A stretch of 64,000 nucleotides of DNA from JBFHIZ01 sp963666475 (GCA_963666475.2 CAXXJM010000001.1:372001-436000); one strand, 5' to 3'; positions 8,789-17,428 are shown, counted from the stretch's first letter. Notes: generated by a model from the sequence alone, not told the origin. Program-made: numbers and translations.

Positions 8789-9010
8789 ATGAAGACAAAA
8801 AAATTAATTGCTCCAATTGTGATATCTCTCGTAGTTTGTATCTATTATATTACGTTTGCTGTGATATGCGTAACGACGCCAATGAGATTTGTTTTTAAGC
8901 TACTTGGATTTATTATACCTTTGGGCCTTGTTGGAGTATGTATTTTCGTATTAGTCGAACGAATTAAAGAGATAAGGAGTGGAGAAGAAGATGATCTTAG
9001 TAAATACTGA
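8789..9010 (+). CDS. Small two-helix membrane protein, unknown function
   Basis: 73 residues with two hydrophobic segments (about 5-27 and 32-54) and a charged tail. I do not recognise a family. Start ATG 8789 is seven bases after AAGGAGG; ATG 8783 is too close. It overlaps the next gene by 20 bases, which indicates translational coupling to the YbjQ-type protein and a shared promoter at 8739-8767. The pairing suggests the two work together, possibly at the membrane. Confidence 0.7.
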   Translation: MKTKKLIAPIVISLVVCIYYITFAVICVTTPMRFVFKLLGFIIPLGLVGVCIFVLVERIKEIRSGEEDDLSKY

Positions 9011-9305
9011 TTATATTTCAGGAAAAAAATTAGAGACATTAGGTCTTGAAAAAGGCAGTACCATTCAATCCAAAAATATTGGTCGAGATATTACACAAGG
9101 CTTTAAAACTTTAGTTGGAGGCGAACTAAAATCTTACAATGAGATGATGAACAATGCAAGAGCGCTTGCTACGAAGCGAATGGTAGAAGAGGCCGAGAAT
9201 ATGGGTGCGGATGCAATTGTAAATATCCGATATGCATCATCCGCAGTGATGCAGGGTGCAGCCGAAGTTATGGCATATGGTACGGCTGTAAAATTTGAAT
9301 CATAG
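8991..9305 (+). CDS. YbjQ/UPF0145 family heavy-metal-binding domain protein
   Basis: 104 residues. Landmarks of the YbjQ family are present: ITQGFKTLVGGELKSY, ARALATKRMVEEA and MGADAIVNIRY. Proteins of this family form oligomers; the metal-binding name is historical and the function is unknown. ATG 8991 follows GGAG at 8981-8984 with proper spacing. Coupled to the small membrane protein upstream and followed by a strong terminator, so it ends a two-gene operon. Confidence 0.85.
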   Translation: MILVNTDYISGKKLETLGLEKGSTIQSKNIGRDITQGFKTLVGGELKSYNEMMNNARALATKRMVEEAENMGADAIVNIRYASSAVMQGAAEVMAYGTAVKFES

Positions 9306-9310
9306 TTAGC

Positions 9311-9354
9311 AAAGAAGCTTTCTTGATAGTAATGTTTCATGGAAGCTTCTTTTT
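9311..9354 (+). terminator. Terminator after the YbjQ-type gene
   Basis: AAAGAAGCTT pairs with AAGCTTCTTT around a 22-base loop and is followed by T residues. Confidence 0.75.
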
Positions 9355-9385
9355 ATATAAAGAATTTTAGACTAGGTGATGGAAT

Positions 9386-10300
9386 ATGATTTTATTAAAA
9401 CAAATGTTGATTTTTTTTATTTTAATGTTAATTGGATATTATGCAGCAAGAAAAGGGAAAATAGACGATCATACAAGCAAGAATATGTCGTGGATCGTAA
9501 TCAATGTTGCGAATCCTGCGTTGATTATTTCGGGAAGTTTTGGAGATTCCGTGATTGGTGTGAAAGAAATATTAAGCACAAGCTTGTTAGCTTTTGCGAT
9601 ATTTTTGATCATCATTTTGGTAGCGCAATTGTTACTTCCAATTCTTCGGTTTCCTAAAGAAGAGCTAGGAATATACAGAGTCATGCTTGTGTTCTCTAAT
9701 ATGGGATTTATGGGATTTCCAATTATTTCAGCAATCTATGGAACGGACGCATTGATGTCGGCATCTATATTTTTAATACCGTTCAATGTGTTCGTTTATA
9801 CCTATGGAATCATATGTGTGGATAAAAAATCGAAGCTAAATCTTCAAACTGTATTAAAGAAAGTGTTAAACATTGGCATTGTAGCATGTGTAATTTCATT
9901 TTCAATTAGTATTTTACGAATTCCAATTCCAGATATGATACAAAATACGATAACGATGCTCAGCCATTTAACTGCGCCATTAAGTATGATGATTATTGGA
10001 GCTTCATTTATTCATGTCAACTTGAAAAAGATGCTTAGTTCCTTTCGATTGTTGTTTTATGCGCTACTTCGCCTTTTAATTATTCCTATTGCAGGAATGC
10101 TAGTGATTCAATTAGTTGTAAGTGATCCGATAATTCAGGGAATATGCCTGGTTGTGCTTGCAGCACCAGCTGCTAGCATGTCTGTTATGTTGGCACAACA
10201 ATACGATAATCAAATTGAATTGGCAACAGAAGGGGTAGCGCTTACAACAATTCTATCCGTTGCAACCATGCCGATTTTGTTTATGCTATTTAAATTGTAG
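9386..10300 (+). CDS. AEC family transporter
   Basis: 304 residues with about ten hydrophobic segments split in two halves, typical of auxin efflux carrier (AEC) proteins in bacteria. The motif NPALIISG in the first half and MLAQQYDNQIELATEGVALTT near the C-terminus are characteristic. Bacterial members move malate or other organic acids, but the substrate is not evident here. It is followed after 17 bases by a LytTR regulator and its kinase, so that system may control transport or share its signal. Confidence 0.85.
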   Translation: MILLKQMLIFFILMLIGYYAARKGKIDDHTSKNMSWIVINVANPALIISGSFGDSVIGVKEILSTSLLAFAIFLIIILVAQLLLPILRFPKEELGIYRVMLVFSNMGFMGFPIISAIYGTDALMSASIFLIPFNVFVYTYGIICVDKKSKLNLQTVLKKVLNIGIVACVISFSISILRIPIPDMIQNTITMLSHLTAPLSMMIIGASFIHVNLKKMLSSFRLLFYALLRLLIIPIAGMLVIQLVVSDPIIQGICLVVLAAPAASMSVMLAQQYDNQIELATEGVALTTILSVATMPILFMLFKL

Positions 10301-10317
10301 TGAAGTGAGGTATCAAA

Positions 10318-11049
10318 GTGATCAAGATAGCAATATGTGACGATGATGTTCTGATTTGCAATCAAATAAGTAATATTATTAAAACCTATTCAGAGAAAGT
10401 TGAGATTGATTATAAAGTTTATTTATCTGCTCAAGAGTTTCAGAATCAAATATTCAGCGGGGTTACATATGATTTGGTTTTCTTAGACATAGAATTACCT
10501 GAAATCACAGGAATTGAGATTGGCAGAAAACTTAGGGATAATTTATATGATGAACAAACGAAAATTGTGTTTATTTCACATTCTGATTCCTATATGAAAG
10601 ACTTGTTTCGAATCCGCCCACTTGATTTTTTGAAAAAACCTCTTCGAGTATCGGATATTATTTTTAATATTGATAAATGTATGGAATTGAATCGATTAAA
10701 TGATGATATGTTTAGTTTTGAATTTCGACAGGTGACGCATGAAATCCCTCTTCGTCATATTGTTTATTTCGAAAATAGAGGGAGAGTAATCATTATTCAT
10801 TCGGCAAATGAAGAATTTCGTTTCTATATGTCAATGGATGATTTGATGAAGAGAATAGACATGGATCGTTTTTGGAGAATCAGTAAGTCGTTTTTGATAA
10901 ATACTTTGCAAATTCACAAGTTGACATATCGTGAAGTGGAAATGAAATCAGGAAAGATTCTACCAATCAGCCAGACTCATCGAAAAACAATTCGACAAAA
11001 ACAATTCGATATCATGAAATTAGGAGGAATCAAAAATGGAATTATATGA
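10318..11049 (+). CDS. LytTR-family response regulator
   Basis: 243 residues: a receiver domain (acidic pocket DDD near residue 8, phospho-aspartate in FLDIELPE near residue 56, KKP near 104) and a C-terminal LytTR DNA-binding domain (about 140-240, with RHIVYFENRGRVIIIH and FWRISKSFLINT). Start is GTG 10318 behind GTGAGG. It overlaps the kinase gene by 14 bases. This AgrA/VirR-like class binds pairs of direct repeats about 21 bases apart; such a pair is visible at 12322-12350. Confidence 0.92.
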   Translation: MIKIAICDDDVLICNQISNIIKTYSEKVEIDYKVYLSAQEFQNQIFSGVTYDLVFLDIELPEITGIEIGRKLRDNLYDEQTKIVFISHSDSYMKDLFRIRPLDFLKKPLRVSDIIFNIDKCMELNRLNDDMFSFEFRQVTHEIPLRHIVYFENRGRVIIIHSANEEFRFYMSMDDLMKRIDMDRFWRISKSFLINTLQIHKLTYREVEMKSGKILPISQTHRKTIRQKQFDIMKLGGIKNGII

Positions 11050-12319
11050 TATCTTCCAGATTGTATCGAATGTTCTTGTATTATATATATGGTATTTATT
11101 GATACGTTCATTTTCAAATCACGAAGAAAAGATGAACTGGAAAATAGTAATGGTGTTAGGCGTGGAGTTCGTTGTGTCTAGTTTGATTGAGTATCTGCAT
11201 TTTCCGGCGATATGGAACTTGATTTTGACATTGATTTTTATAGTTTCACTTGAACTTGTCATGCATTTCAAAGGGAAGGAACTTATTGTTGGGTTTGTTT
11301 TTACGTTTCTTATTTTGTTGTGTATCGACTTTTTAGTTGGGGTGAGTTTTGGATATGTGTTAAATAATTTGAATGAACCTTCGGCCTTTGAGAGTGTTTT
11401 AGGAAGGTTGATTACAATTTTTCTTACATATATAGTCGCAATATGTGTACGAAGATTTTATAGCAAAAATGATACACATATGCCTATTGTATACTATCTC
11501 GCAGTCATACTTTTTCCAGCGGGTTCCTTGGTATTTGCATTCCTATTGTTACCTTTTTCTGCCTATGGAGAAAGAAAGCTTGTTGGCATCATTATTATTC
11601 TATTGGTTCTAAATATTATGGTTCTATTTTTATATGATCAAATGAGAATCATGTACCAGGATCGTTTAGAAAAAATTTCATTACAGTATCTGGAGAAGAG
11701 TTACCAAACACAAGTTTCTGTAATGGAGAAGTCAATGCTTCAAGTCAGGTCAATTAAACATGATATTAGTAGACATTTATTAACCATGAACACTTTGGCA
11801 AAGGAGAACGATCTAAATAAAATCATAAGATACCTTGATATTATCGAGGGTGATTTTAAGGAGTCAGACGTTTTTTCAAACACAGGAAATTTAGTCATAG
11901 ATAGTATACTTAATTATGAATTTCAGTTATCTGGAATCGAACTGGAACGGGTTTCTTTGGGTATGGAAGGAGAATTGAGGAATATAGAGATTTCTGAGTA
12001 TTCTTTGACAACGGTGTTAAGTAATCTGGTAAGAAATGCATTCCAAGGAGTATCAAAAACGAAACATGGAAAAGTACAGATTTTTCTAAAAGCAGCAAGC
12101 GAAATTCTTTTTATTAGTGTATCGAATGATTATATGATATAAGAGAATGAACATGTAATTCGAACACCTCATTCTTACAATCATGAGCATGGGTTCGGGA
12201 TTTCAAATGTAATGAAAGTAATAGAGAGCGAGAATGGAAAAATCCAGTTCAAACATACCGATAGTACCTTCTTTGTGGAAGTAATGATGTATCTGTCTAA
12301 AAGAATAGATGTTTCATGA
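11036..12319 (+). pseudogene. GHKL sensor histidine kinase interrupted by one in-frame stop
   Basis: The first part (11036-12142, 368 residues) has about six N-terminal membrane segments, a dimerisation and phospho-acceptor helix with SIKHDISRHL (His near residue 242) and the N-box LTTVLSNLVRNAF near 331. It stops at TAA 12140-12142. The same frame then continues without a stop for 58 codons to TGA 12317-12319 and encodes the missing end of the ATPase domain, with HEHGFGISNVMKVIES (G-box). One base change (for example CAA to TAA) explains the break. The two parts make one kinase; as sequenced the product lacks the G-box and should not bind ATP normally. It could be a real mutation, phase variation, readthrough or a sequencing error. 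Confidence 0.85.
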
Positions 12320-12321
12320 GG

Positions 12322-12350
12322 ACGAATTCTTACATTTTGTGAACGAATTC
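12322..12350. promoter_or_regulatory. Candidate LytTR binding site: direct repeat 21 bases apart
   Basis: ACGAATTC at 12322-12329 and again at 12343-12350, in the same orientation and exactly 21 bases apart. Similarity extends into the next bases (T at the second and CAT at the fourth to sixth positions after each copy). This is the spacing known for AgrA/ComE-type LytTR regulators. A -10-like TATTAT lies at 12383-12388 with no good -35, as expected for an activated promoter. Confidence 0.5.
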
Positions 12351-12394
12351 ATGCATAAGCAATTTATTTAAAATAAATATGTTATTATATTAAC

Positions 12395-12525
12395 AGATAC
12401 TTTGAAAACTAAAAGCATATAACAACTCTTGGGGAGAGTATTTAAAATATAAATTTGTTGTTTTCCAATGCTTAGTTTTAAAAAAGGTAAAAAAAACTGT
12501 GTTCTTAGAGGAGCACAGTTTTTTT
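12395..12525 (+). ncRNA. Candidate structured small RNA
   Basis: The 274-base gap between the kinase and the Nudix gene encodes a foldable transcript. An outer stem forms from 12405-12418 and 12468-12479 (AAAACTA..AGCAT / ATGCTTAGTTTT), then AACAAC / GTTGTT. Inside lie two hairpins: ACTCT-TGGGG-AGAGT (12425-12439, which competes with AACAAC for two bases) and ATTTA-AAATA-TAAAT (12440-12454). It ends in a strong terminator at 12491-12525. I see no open reading frame with a ribosome site. The 5' end is estimated from the -10-like TATTAT at 12383. It could instead be a leader or attenuator of the Nudix gene. Confidence 0.4.
12491..12525 (+). terminator. Strong terminator before the Nudix gene
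   Basis: AAAAAACTGTG pairs with CACAGTT around a 12-base loop and is followed by T residues. It ends the candidate small RNA. Confidence 0.85.
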
Positions 12526-12593
12526 ATGAAAATAAATTGCTAAATGATACTATATGTGATTTAATAAAGATATAACAGTCATACGAGGGAAAT

Positions 12594-13139
12594 ATGCATT
12601 TATTTGAAAAGAAAATCAGTAGTGAAAAGAAGTTTGATGGAATTCTTTTGCAAGTATATCGAGATCGGGTTGAGCTTGAAAATCAAAGCGTACAAACGAG
12701 AGAGTATATTATGCATCCAGGTGGAGCATGTATCGCGCCGCTTACAAAAGATCATGAAATCATTTTTGTGAGACAGTTTCGTTATCCTTATGGTGATGTA
12801 ATATTAGAATTACCTGCCGGAAAACTAGATTATTCGGAGTTGCCAGAGCAAACCGCTTATCGAGAATTAAAAGAAGAAACCGGATACGATACAGAAGAAA
12901 TGGTATTTCTTGGTGAAATGTATCCAAGTCCAGGATATACAGATGAAGTGGATTATTTATATGCATGCAGAGTTTCAAATCATGGAGAACTAGAACTGGA
13001 TGAAGATGAATTTTTAGATGTAGTAAAGATTCCTTTTGAGGAAGCACTACAAATGGTTAAGGATAATCAGATTCGAGATGCCAAATCACAAATTGCCATA
13101 TTAAAAGTTCACTTACTGATGCAAGAAGGCAAAATTTAA
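12594..13139 (+). CDS. nudF: Nudix hydrolase, ADP-ribose pyrophosphatase type
   Basis: 181 residues. The full Nudix box GX5EX7REUXEEXGU is present from about residue 76 (GKLDYSELPEQ, then AYRELKEETGYD), preceded by FVRQFRYPYGDVILELPAG, which is typical of ADP-ribose pyrophosphatases of the NudF/YqkG type. It hydrolyses ADP-ribose to AMP and ribose 5-phosphate. The start ATG is behind CGAGGG. It is monocistronic, with a terminator on the upstream side. Confidence 0.88.
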   Translation: MHLFEKKISSEKKFDGILLQVYRDRVELENQSVQTREYIMHPGGACIAPLTKDHEIIFVRQFRYPYGDVILELPAGKLDYSELPEQTAYRELKEETGYDTEEMVFLGEMYPSPGYTDEVDYLYACRVSNHGELELDEDEFLDVVKIPFEEALQMVKDNQIRDAKSQIAILKVHLLMQEGKI

Positions 13140-13248
13140 TCGCGTTGTGACTTAGTTACAGAATGAAAAAATCAATTTGTGTATAGTATAGATACAATCA
13201 ATTGATAGATAACCATTTGAATATATGATGTATGAAAGGAGATATGTT

Positions 13249-13557
13249 ATGGGAGCAATGACAATTACAAAAGAAAATTTTCAAAGTGAGGTAATGCAGT
13301 CAGACAAACCTGTTCTGATCGATTTTTGGGCAGCATGGTGTGGTCCATGTAAAATGCTTTCTCCTACAGTTGAAGAAATTGCAGATGAAGTTTCAGATGT
13401 AAAAGTTGGGAAAGTAAATGTAGATGAACAACCAGAACTTGCAAGACAGTTTAATGTAATGTCGATTCCAACATTAGTTGTAATCAAAGATGGAAAAGTT
13501 GCACAGACATCGATCGGTGCAAGACCAAAATCAGACATTCTTGCAATGTTAAAATAG
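13249..13557 (+). CDS. trxA: Thioredoxin
   Basis: 102 residues with the redox motif WCGPC at residues 30-34 and the cis-proline loop SIPTLVV. It reduces protein disulfides in the cytoplasm. ATG 13249 (MGAMTITKENF) lies six bases after AAAGGAG; in-frame codons further upstream have no site. A shared terminator separates it from the convergent Crp/Fnr gene. Confidence 0.96.
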   Translation: MGAMTITKENFQSEVMQSDKPVLIDFWAAWCGPCKMLSPTVEEIADEVSDVKVGKVNVDEQPELARQFNVMSIPTLVVIKDGKVAQTSIGARPKSDILAMLK

Positions 13558-13578
13558 GTATAAAAGCATTACGATAAG

Positions 13579-13626
13579 AAAAGAGCATTTCCGAAATGGA
13601 CAGAGTCCTAAGGAAATGCTCTTTTT
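13579..13626. terminator. Bidirectional terminator between trxA and the Crp/Fnr gene
   Basis: AAAGAGCATTTCC pairs with GGAAATGCTCTTT. T residues follow on the plus strand and the A run gives T residues on the minus strand, so it can serve both convergent genes. Confidence 0.85.
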
Positions 13627-13643
13627 ATGTTAATATCATCAAG

Positions 13644-14324
13644 TTATTCTTGGAGAATCGCACGTAATCTTTGCTTATCTTCAATGATAACTCCACCTCG
13701 AACCAATGTAACGTATCCTTCGGAAGCAAAATATTTGAGCATGCGGGAAACGACTTCCCTTGCACTTCCTACATAGTGGGCTATTTCTTCGTGTGTATAT
13801 GACAAAGTATCTGTTTTAAGATTAATGGATTCATCGATTAAAAATGCAGCGAGTCTTTTATCAAAACTGGTAAAAAGAATTTGTTCCATGGACCACATTA
13901 CACTTGAAAACCGCTCTGCGGCTAGTTTGTAAAAGAAACATTCGGCATATATATTTTTTTGAACAATGTTCTGAAAAATATGTGCTGAAATATGAAACAA
14001 CTCAGAATCGACTTCTGCAGAGAGGTGTACTTCGAAAGACAGAGAGTTTAGTACGCAATTTGAACTTAAAACGCAAACTTCGCCTGCTTCAAGACGATAG
14101 AGCGTGACTTCTTTTCCTTCATCAGAAAGCATATATACTCGAAGACGTCCTTTTTTAACAATAATGATTCCAAAACAATCTTTGTCTCCAGGGTTAAGAA
14201 ATTCTTTCTTTTTATATTCCGTTGTAAACGTATTATCAAGAACATACTCCTGTGTCACGGAATCGAGCCGATCCCAGAAAGTTAATGCTGTTTTTACGAG
14301 ATTCGCGTCATTATAATCAATCAT
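13644..14324 (-). CDS. Crp/Fnr family transcriptional regulator
   Basis: 226 residues: an N-terminal cyclic-nucleotide-binding-like beta barrel (about 20-130, with GIIIVKKGRLRVYMLSDEG) and a C-terminal winged helix with YTHEEIAHYVGSAREVVSRML near residues 175-195. It lacks the cysteine cluster of oxygen-sensing Fnr and the usual cAMP-binding residues, so the signal is unknown. Its own promoter and that of the next gene share the 137-base divergent gap. Confidence 0.9.
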   Translation of the reverse strand: MIDYNDANLVKTALTFWDRLDSVTQEYVLDNTFTTEYKKKEFLNPGDKDCFGIIIVKKGRLRVYMLSDEGKEVTLYRLEAGEVCVLSSNCVLNSLSFEVHLSAEVDSELFHISAHIFQNIVQKNIYAECFFYKLAAERFSSVMWSMEQILFTSFDKRLAAFLIDESINLKTDTLSYTHEEIAHYVGSAREVVSRMLKYFASEGYVTLVRGGVIIEDKQRLRAILQE

Positions 14325-14392
14325 GTCTTACCTCCGTACAATCTATTTCTTCTAGCTTATCACATTGTATCTAGTGAATCAATTTAATTTAT

Positions 14393-14401
14393 GCTATAAT
14401 T
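14393..14401 (+). promoter_or_regulatory. Extended -10 promoter element
   Basis: TGC-TATAAT is an extended -10 with no good -35. It lies 60 bases before the hypothetical gene at 14462 and fits an extended -10 or activator-dependent promoter. Confidence 0.4.
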
Positions 14402-14461
14402 TAAGCAATAATTATCAGATATTTTAAGGCTAAATGAATTGCACAAGATAAGGAGCAGGAT

Positions 14462-15025
14462 ATGGATAACAATGAACAAAATAAGATTGTGCAGGATTAT
14501 ATTTTTGCAGATGCTGCACAAGCAGATCTTGCAAGGAGTGAGATAAAAAAAATAAATTATATTGAAGAACGCTTAAATTATAATAATACGAAAATGGTCT
14601 ATAATTTTTATCATAACTGTATTGAAAATAAAGTTTTCTCAACACCAATTGGTTATGCATTTCTTAAAAAATTGAGAGATCAGATTATTCATAATGGTTT
14701 CGAAGGAGAAGTTCAACAAATTCCTGTTGCTACAAATAATCACCTTGCGATAAGAGAGGTACAAAAGGAAAAGATAGAAGAAGGAAAGCTAAGAAGTATA
14801 CAAGAAAAACTTCGATTTCAATTTCGAATGAGTTTGATTATCAATTTGATCTTGGTCTTATTGGTGATTGGGATGTTCTATATAGCTCGTTCGTCATCCA
14901 ATCCTAATATTATTAATTATGAGAATGCATTAGTAAACAAGTATGCAGCTTGGGAAGAAGAACTTTCCGCAAGAGAAAATTCGGTTCGAGAAAAAGAACT
15001 GGAATATTCGATTGAAAATCCGTAA
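14462..15025 (+). CDS. Hypothetical protein with one membrane segment
   Basis: 187 residues. The N-terminal 115 residues are charged and mainly helical and look cytoplasmic. One membrane segment follows (about 122-140), then a short tail ending in a charged helix (AWEEELSARENSVREKELE). I do not recognise a family. Good site AAGGAGCAGG before ATG. It lies just upstream of a two-component system but has a separate gap of 77 bases, so linkage is uncertain. Confidence 0.75.
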   Translation: MDNNEQNKIVQDYIFADAAQADLARSEIKKINYIEERLNYNNTKMVYNFYHNCIENKVFSTPIGYAFLKKLRDQIIHNGFEGEVQQIPVATNNHLAIREVQKEKIEEGKLRSIQEKLRFQFRMSLIINLILVLLVIGMFYIARSSSNPNIINYENALVNKYAAWEEELSARENSVREKELEYSIENP

Positions 15026-15102
15026 TTTTCACAGTTTTTCCACATTCATTCGATATACTATAGAAAAGATAACGAAATATTATAGTAATTGAGGTAGGTA
15101 TT

Positions 15103-15777
15103 ATGAAGAATTCAAAGATTCTGGTAGTTGATGATGAAGAGAGAATGAGAAAGCTTGTTAAGGATTTCTTGTCTAAAAAAGGATACCATGTATTAGAAGC
15201 GGGAGACGGGGAAGAGGCACTTGAATTGTTTTATCATGACCGTGATATTGATTTGATTGTTTTGGATGTAATGATGCCAAGAATGGATGGATGGGAAGTG
15301 TGTTCAGAAATTCGTGAAAATTCAGATATACCAATTGTAATGTTAACAGCAAAGGGCGAAGAAGATGACGAGCTGATGGGATATAAATTGGGTGTTGATG
15401 AATTTATTTCCAAGCCATTTAGCCCTAAAATTCTTGTTGCCAGAATTGAGGCAATATTGCGTCGAAGCGGTGAGAAACAAAGTGATCAGATTATGCAAAT
15501 TGGAGACATTTCGCTGGATAAATCTGCACACATAGTAAAAATCAATGGTGAGGTTATTGATTTGAGTTTTAAAGAGTTTGAGTTGCTATCTTATTTTATG
15601 GAAAATAGAGGAATCGCCCTTTCTAGAGAAAAAATTCTAAATAGTGTTTGGAATTATGACTATTTTGGCGATGCAAGAACCATTGATACTCATGTCAAAA
15701 AATTAAGAAGCAAGATGGGTGAACAGGGAAAAACTATTCTTACAATTTGGGGGATGGGATACAAGTTTGAGGCATAA
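15103..15777 (+). CDS. OmpR-family response regulator
   Basis: 224 residues. The receiver domain has the acidic pair DDEE near residue 10, phospho-aspartate in LIVLDVMMPRMDGWE near 55 and the lysine in FISKPFSP near 104. The C-terminal winged helix (about 130-223) has RTIDTHVKKLRSKMG. It is followed after 14 bases by its kinase gene. Confidence 0.95.
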   Translation: MKNSKILVVDDEERMRKLVKDFLSKKGYHVLEAGDGEEALELFYHDRDIDLIVLDVMMPRMDGWEVCSEIRENSDIPIVMLTAKGEEDDELMGYKLGVDEFISKPFSPKILVARIEAILRRSGEKQSDQIMQIGDISLDKSAHIVKINGEVIDLSFKEFELLSYFMENRGIALSREKILNSVWNYDYFGDARTIDTHVKKLRSKMGEQGKTILTIWGMGYKFEA

Positions 15778-15791
15778 GAATGGAGAAGTGA

Positions 15792-17288
15792 ATGAAAGTT
15801 ACAATTAGAAGACAAATATCCTTTGTTTTTGTTTTGTTTATGGCTTGTACGATTGTATTAAGTATCCTGTTGAATTTGTTTTTTTTAGAAGACTATTATC
15901 AAAAAAGTAAAATGGACGACTTGGCTTATATCTATAGTCGCCTAAATGAGTTGAACGATGAAGGTAATTTGTTTCGTGGTAATGATCCGGTAGTTGATGA
16001 GGATTTGACAAATTCAGAACTCGGTCTGATGCAGATGGCAAATATGTATAATGTAGAAATCTTGGCGTTAAATGGTTCGACAGGCGAAATGGTATGTACA
16101 ACGATGTTGGATCGTTTTCTTTTGAAAAGTTTATCTGCTTATTCAGCAGTACCAGGAGAAAATAAACAAAATAAACTACGCGAAACCGAAGAATATTACA
16201 TAATGATTAACCCCGATTCAATCACTGATGTAGAGTATTTAGAAATGTATGGACTGTTGAATGATGGTTCTAATTTTATAATTCGGACACCTATGGAAGG
16301 GATTCGTGCCAGCGTAGAAATTGCAAATCGTTTCCTGCTAAATGCTGGTCTTGTTTTACTTTTTATTGGTGCAATTGCAATCTATTTTATTACCAAAAGA
16401 ATTTCCGATCCAATCAAACAAATTGCGTTATTGTCCGAGCAAATGGCTGATATGAATTTTGATGTAAAATATTCCGGTAAAAGTAAAAATGAAATTGCAT
16501 TGCTTGGGAAAAATATCAATCTGTTATCCTTTGCCTTGGAGAAAAATATCTCCGAGTTGAAATCTGCAAATAACGAATTGAGAAAAGATATTGAAAAAAA
16601 AGAAGTAATTGATGAAAAAAGAAAAGAGTTCATATCCAATATTTCACATGAACTAAAGACACCAATTGCTTTAATTCAAGGATATGCGGAAGGCTTAGAG
16701 GAGAATGTAAGCGACGATGCCGAGAGTAGAGAATACTACTGCGAAGTTATAATTGATGAGGCGAAGAAACTAAATACGATAGTGGCGCAATTATTAAACC
16801 TAAATCAACTTGAAGAGGGGGTTGCTCCAGATACGTTTGAACGATTTGATATAATCGATCTTTTGAAGAACTCGTTACAATCTATGGAAATTTTATTACT
16901 TCAAAAAGGAATTCATGCAGAACTGGTAACAAAAGGGCCTGTCTTCGTATGGGGTGATGAGTTTAAAATCGAACAAGTTGTTCAAAACTATCTAAGTAAT
17001 GCTTGGAATCATTGTAAGAACGAGAAAAGTATTATAGTAGATGTGGAAGAAACAAATGGACTCGTTCGTGTAAACGTATTCAACACAGGAGAGCCGATTC
17101 CAGAGCAGTCTCTTCCATATATATGGGATAAGTTCTATAAGGTAGATAAAGCTAGAACGAGAGAATATGGTGGAAGTGGAATTGGTCTTTCGATTGTTAA
17201 AGCGATTATGTCGTCTATAGACAAAGGATACGGAGTTGAGAACAAATCAAATGGAGTTTTATTTTGGTTTGAACTAGATACAAAATAA
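15792..17288 (+). CDS. Sensor histidine kinase (HAMP, HisKA, HATPase)
   Basis: 498 residues. Membrane segments lie at about 10-32 and 180-200 and enclose an extracellular sensor region of about 145 residues. Then come a HAMP domain, a HisKA domain with FISNISHELKTPIALIQGY (His near residue 286) and an ATPase domain with N-box VQNYLSNAWNH and G-boxes YIWDKFYKVD and GGSGIGLSIVK. It forms a pair with the response regulator at 15103. The signal is not readable from the sequence. Confidence 0.95.
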   Translation: MKVTIRRQISFVFVLFMACTIVLSILLNLFFLEDYYQKSKMDDLAYIYSRLNELNDEGNLFRGNDPVVDEDLTNSELGLMQMANMYNVEILALNGSTGEMVCTTMLDRFLLKSLSAYSAVPGENKQNKLRETEEYYIMINPDSITDVEYLEMYGLLNDGSNFIIRTPMEGIRASVEIANRFLLNAGLVLLFIGAIAIYFITKRISDPIKQIALLSEQMADMNFDVKYSGKSKNEIALLGKNINLLSFALEKNISELKSANNELRKDIEKKEVIDEKRKEFISNISHELKTPIALIQGYAEGLEENVSDDAESREYYCEVIIDEAKKLNTIVAQLLNLNQLEEGVAPDTFERFDIIDLLKNSLQSMEILLLQKGIHAELVTKGPVFVWGDEFKIEQVVQNYLSNAWNHCKNEKSIIVDVEETNGLVRVNVFNTGEPIPEQSLPYIWDKFYKVDKARTREYGGSGIGLSIVKAIMSSIDKGYGVENKSNGVLFWFELDTK

Positions 17289-17349
17289 AATTGTCATATA
17301 TGTTTAAAAAAAAGAACAGATAAAATTGATGGTTTTATTTAAGTAGAGA

Positions 17350-17378
17350 TTGACAAGGACAAAAAAAATGCGTATTAT
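17350..17378 (+). promoter_or_regulatory. Consensus-like promoter before the nucleoside transporter
   Basis: TTGACA and TATTAT with a 17-base spacer. Transcription would begin near 17385 and run straight into the terminator hairpin at 17396-17428. Confidence 0.75.
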
Positions 17379-17395
17379 TCTAATATGGAAAATGC

Positions 17396-17428
17396 AAAGG
17401 TGCACAATGGAGTTGTGCACCTTTTTTT
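17396..17428 (+). terminator. Terminator hairpin in the leader of the nucleoside transporter gene
   Basis: AAAGGTGCACAA-TGGAG-TTGTGCACC followed by seven T. It lies downstream of a strong promoter and upstream of the lipoprotein gene at 17482. It may act as an attenuator, or end the two-component transcript coming from upstream. Confidence 0.85.

Noticed and set aside
12143..12319. Possible separate small gene after the kinase
   Set aside because: It has no start codon or ribosome site at its beginning and reads as the in-frame continuation of the kinase ATPase domain.
14325..14461. Crp/Fnr operator in the divergent gap
   Set aside because: The best dyad (ATTG..CAAT near 14365) matches in only about six of ten positions per half.
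15026..15102. TTTTTCCACA as a possible DnaA box
   Set aside because: A single imperfect match without a cluster and with no origin genes nearby.
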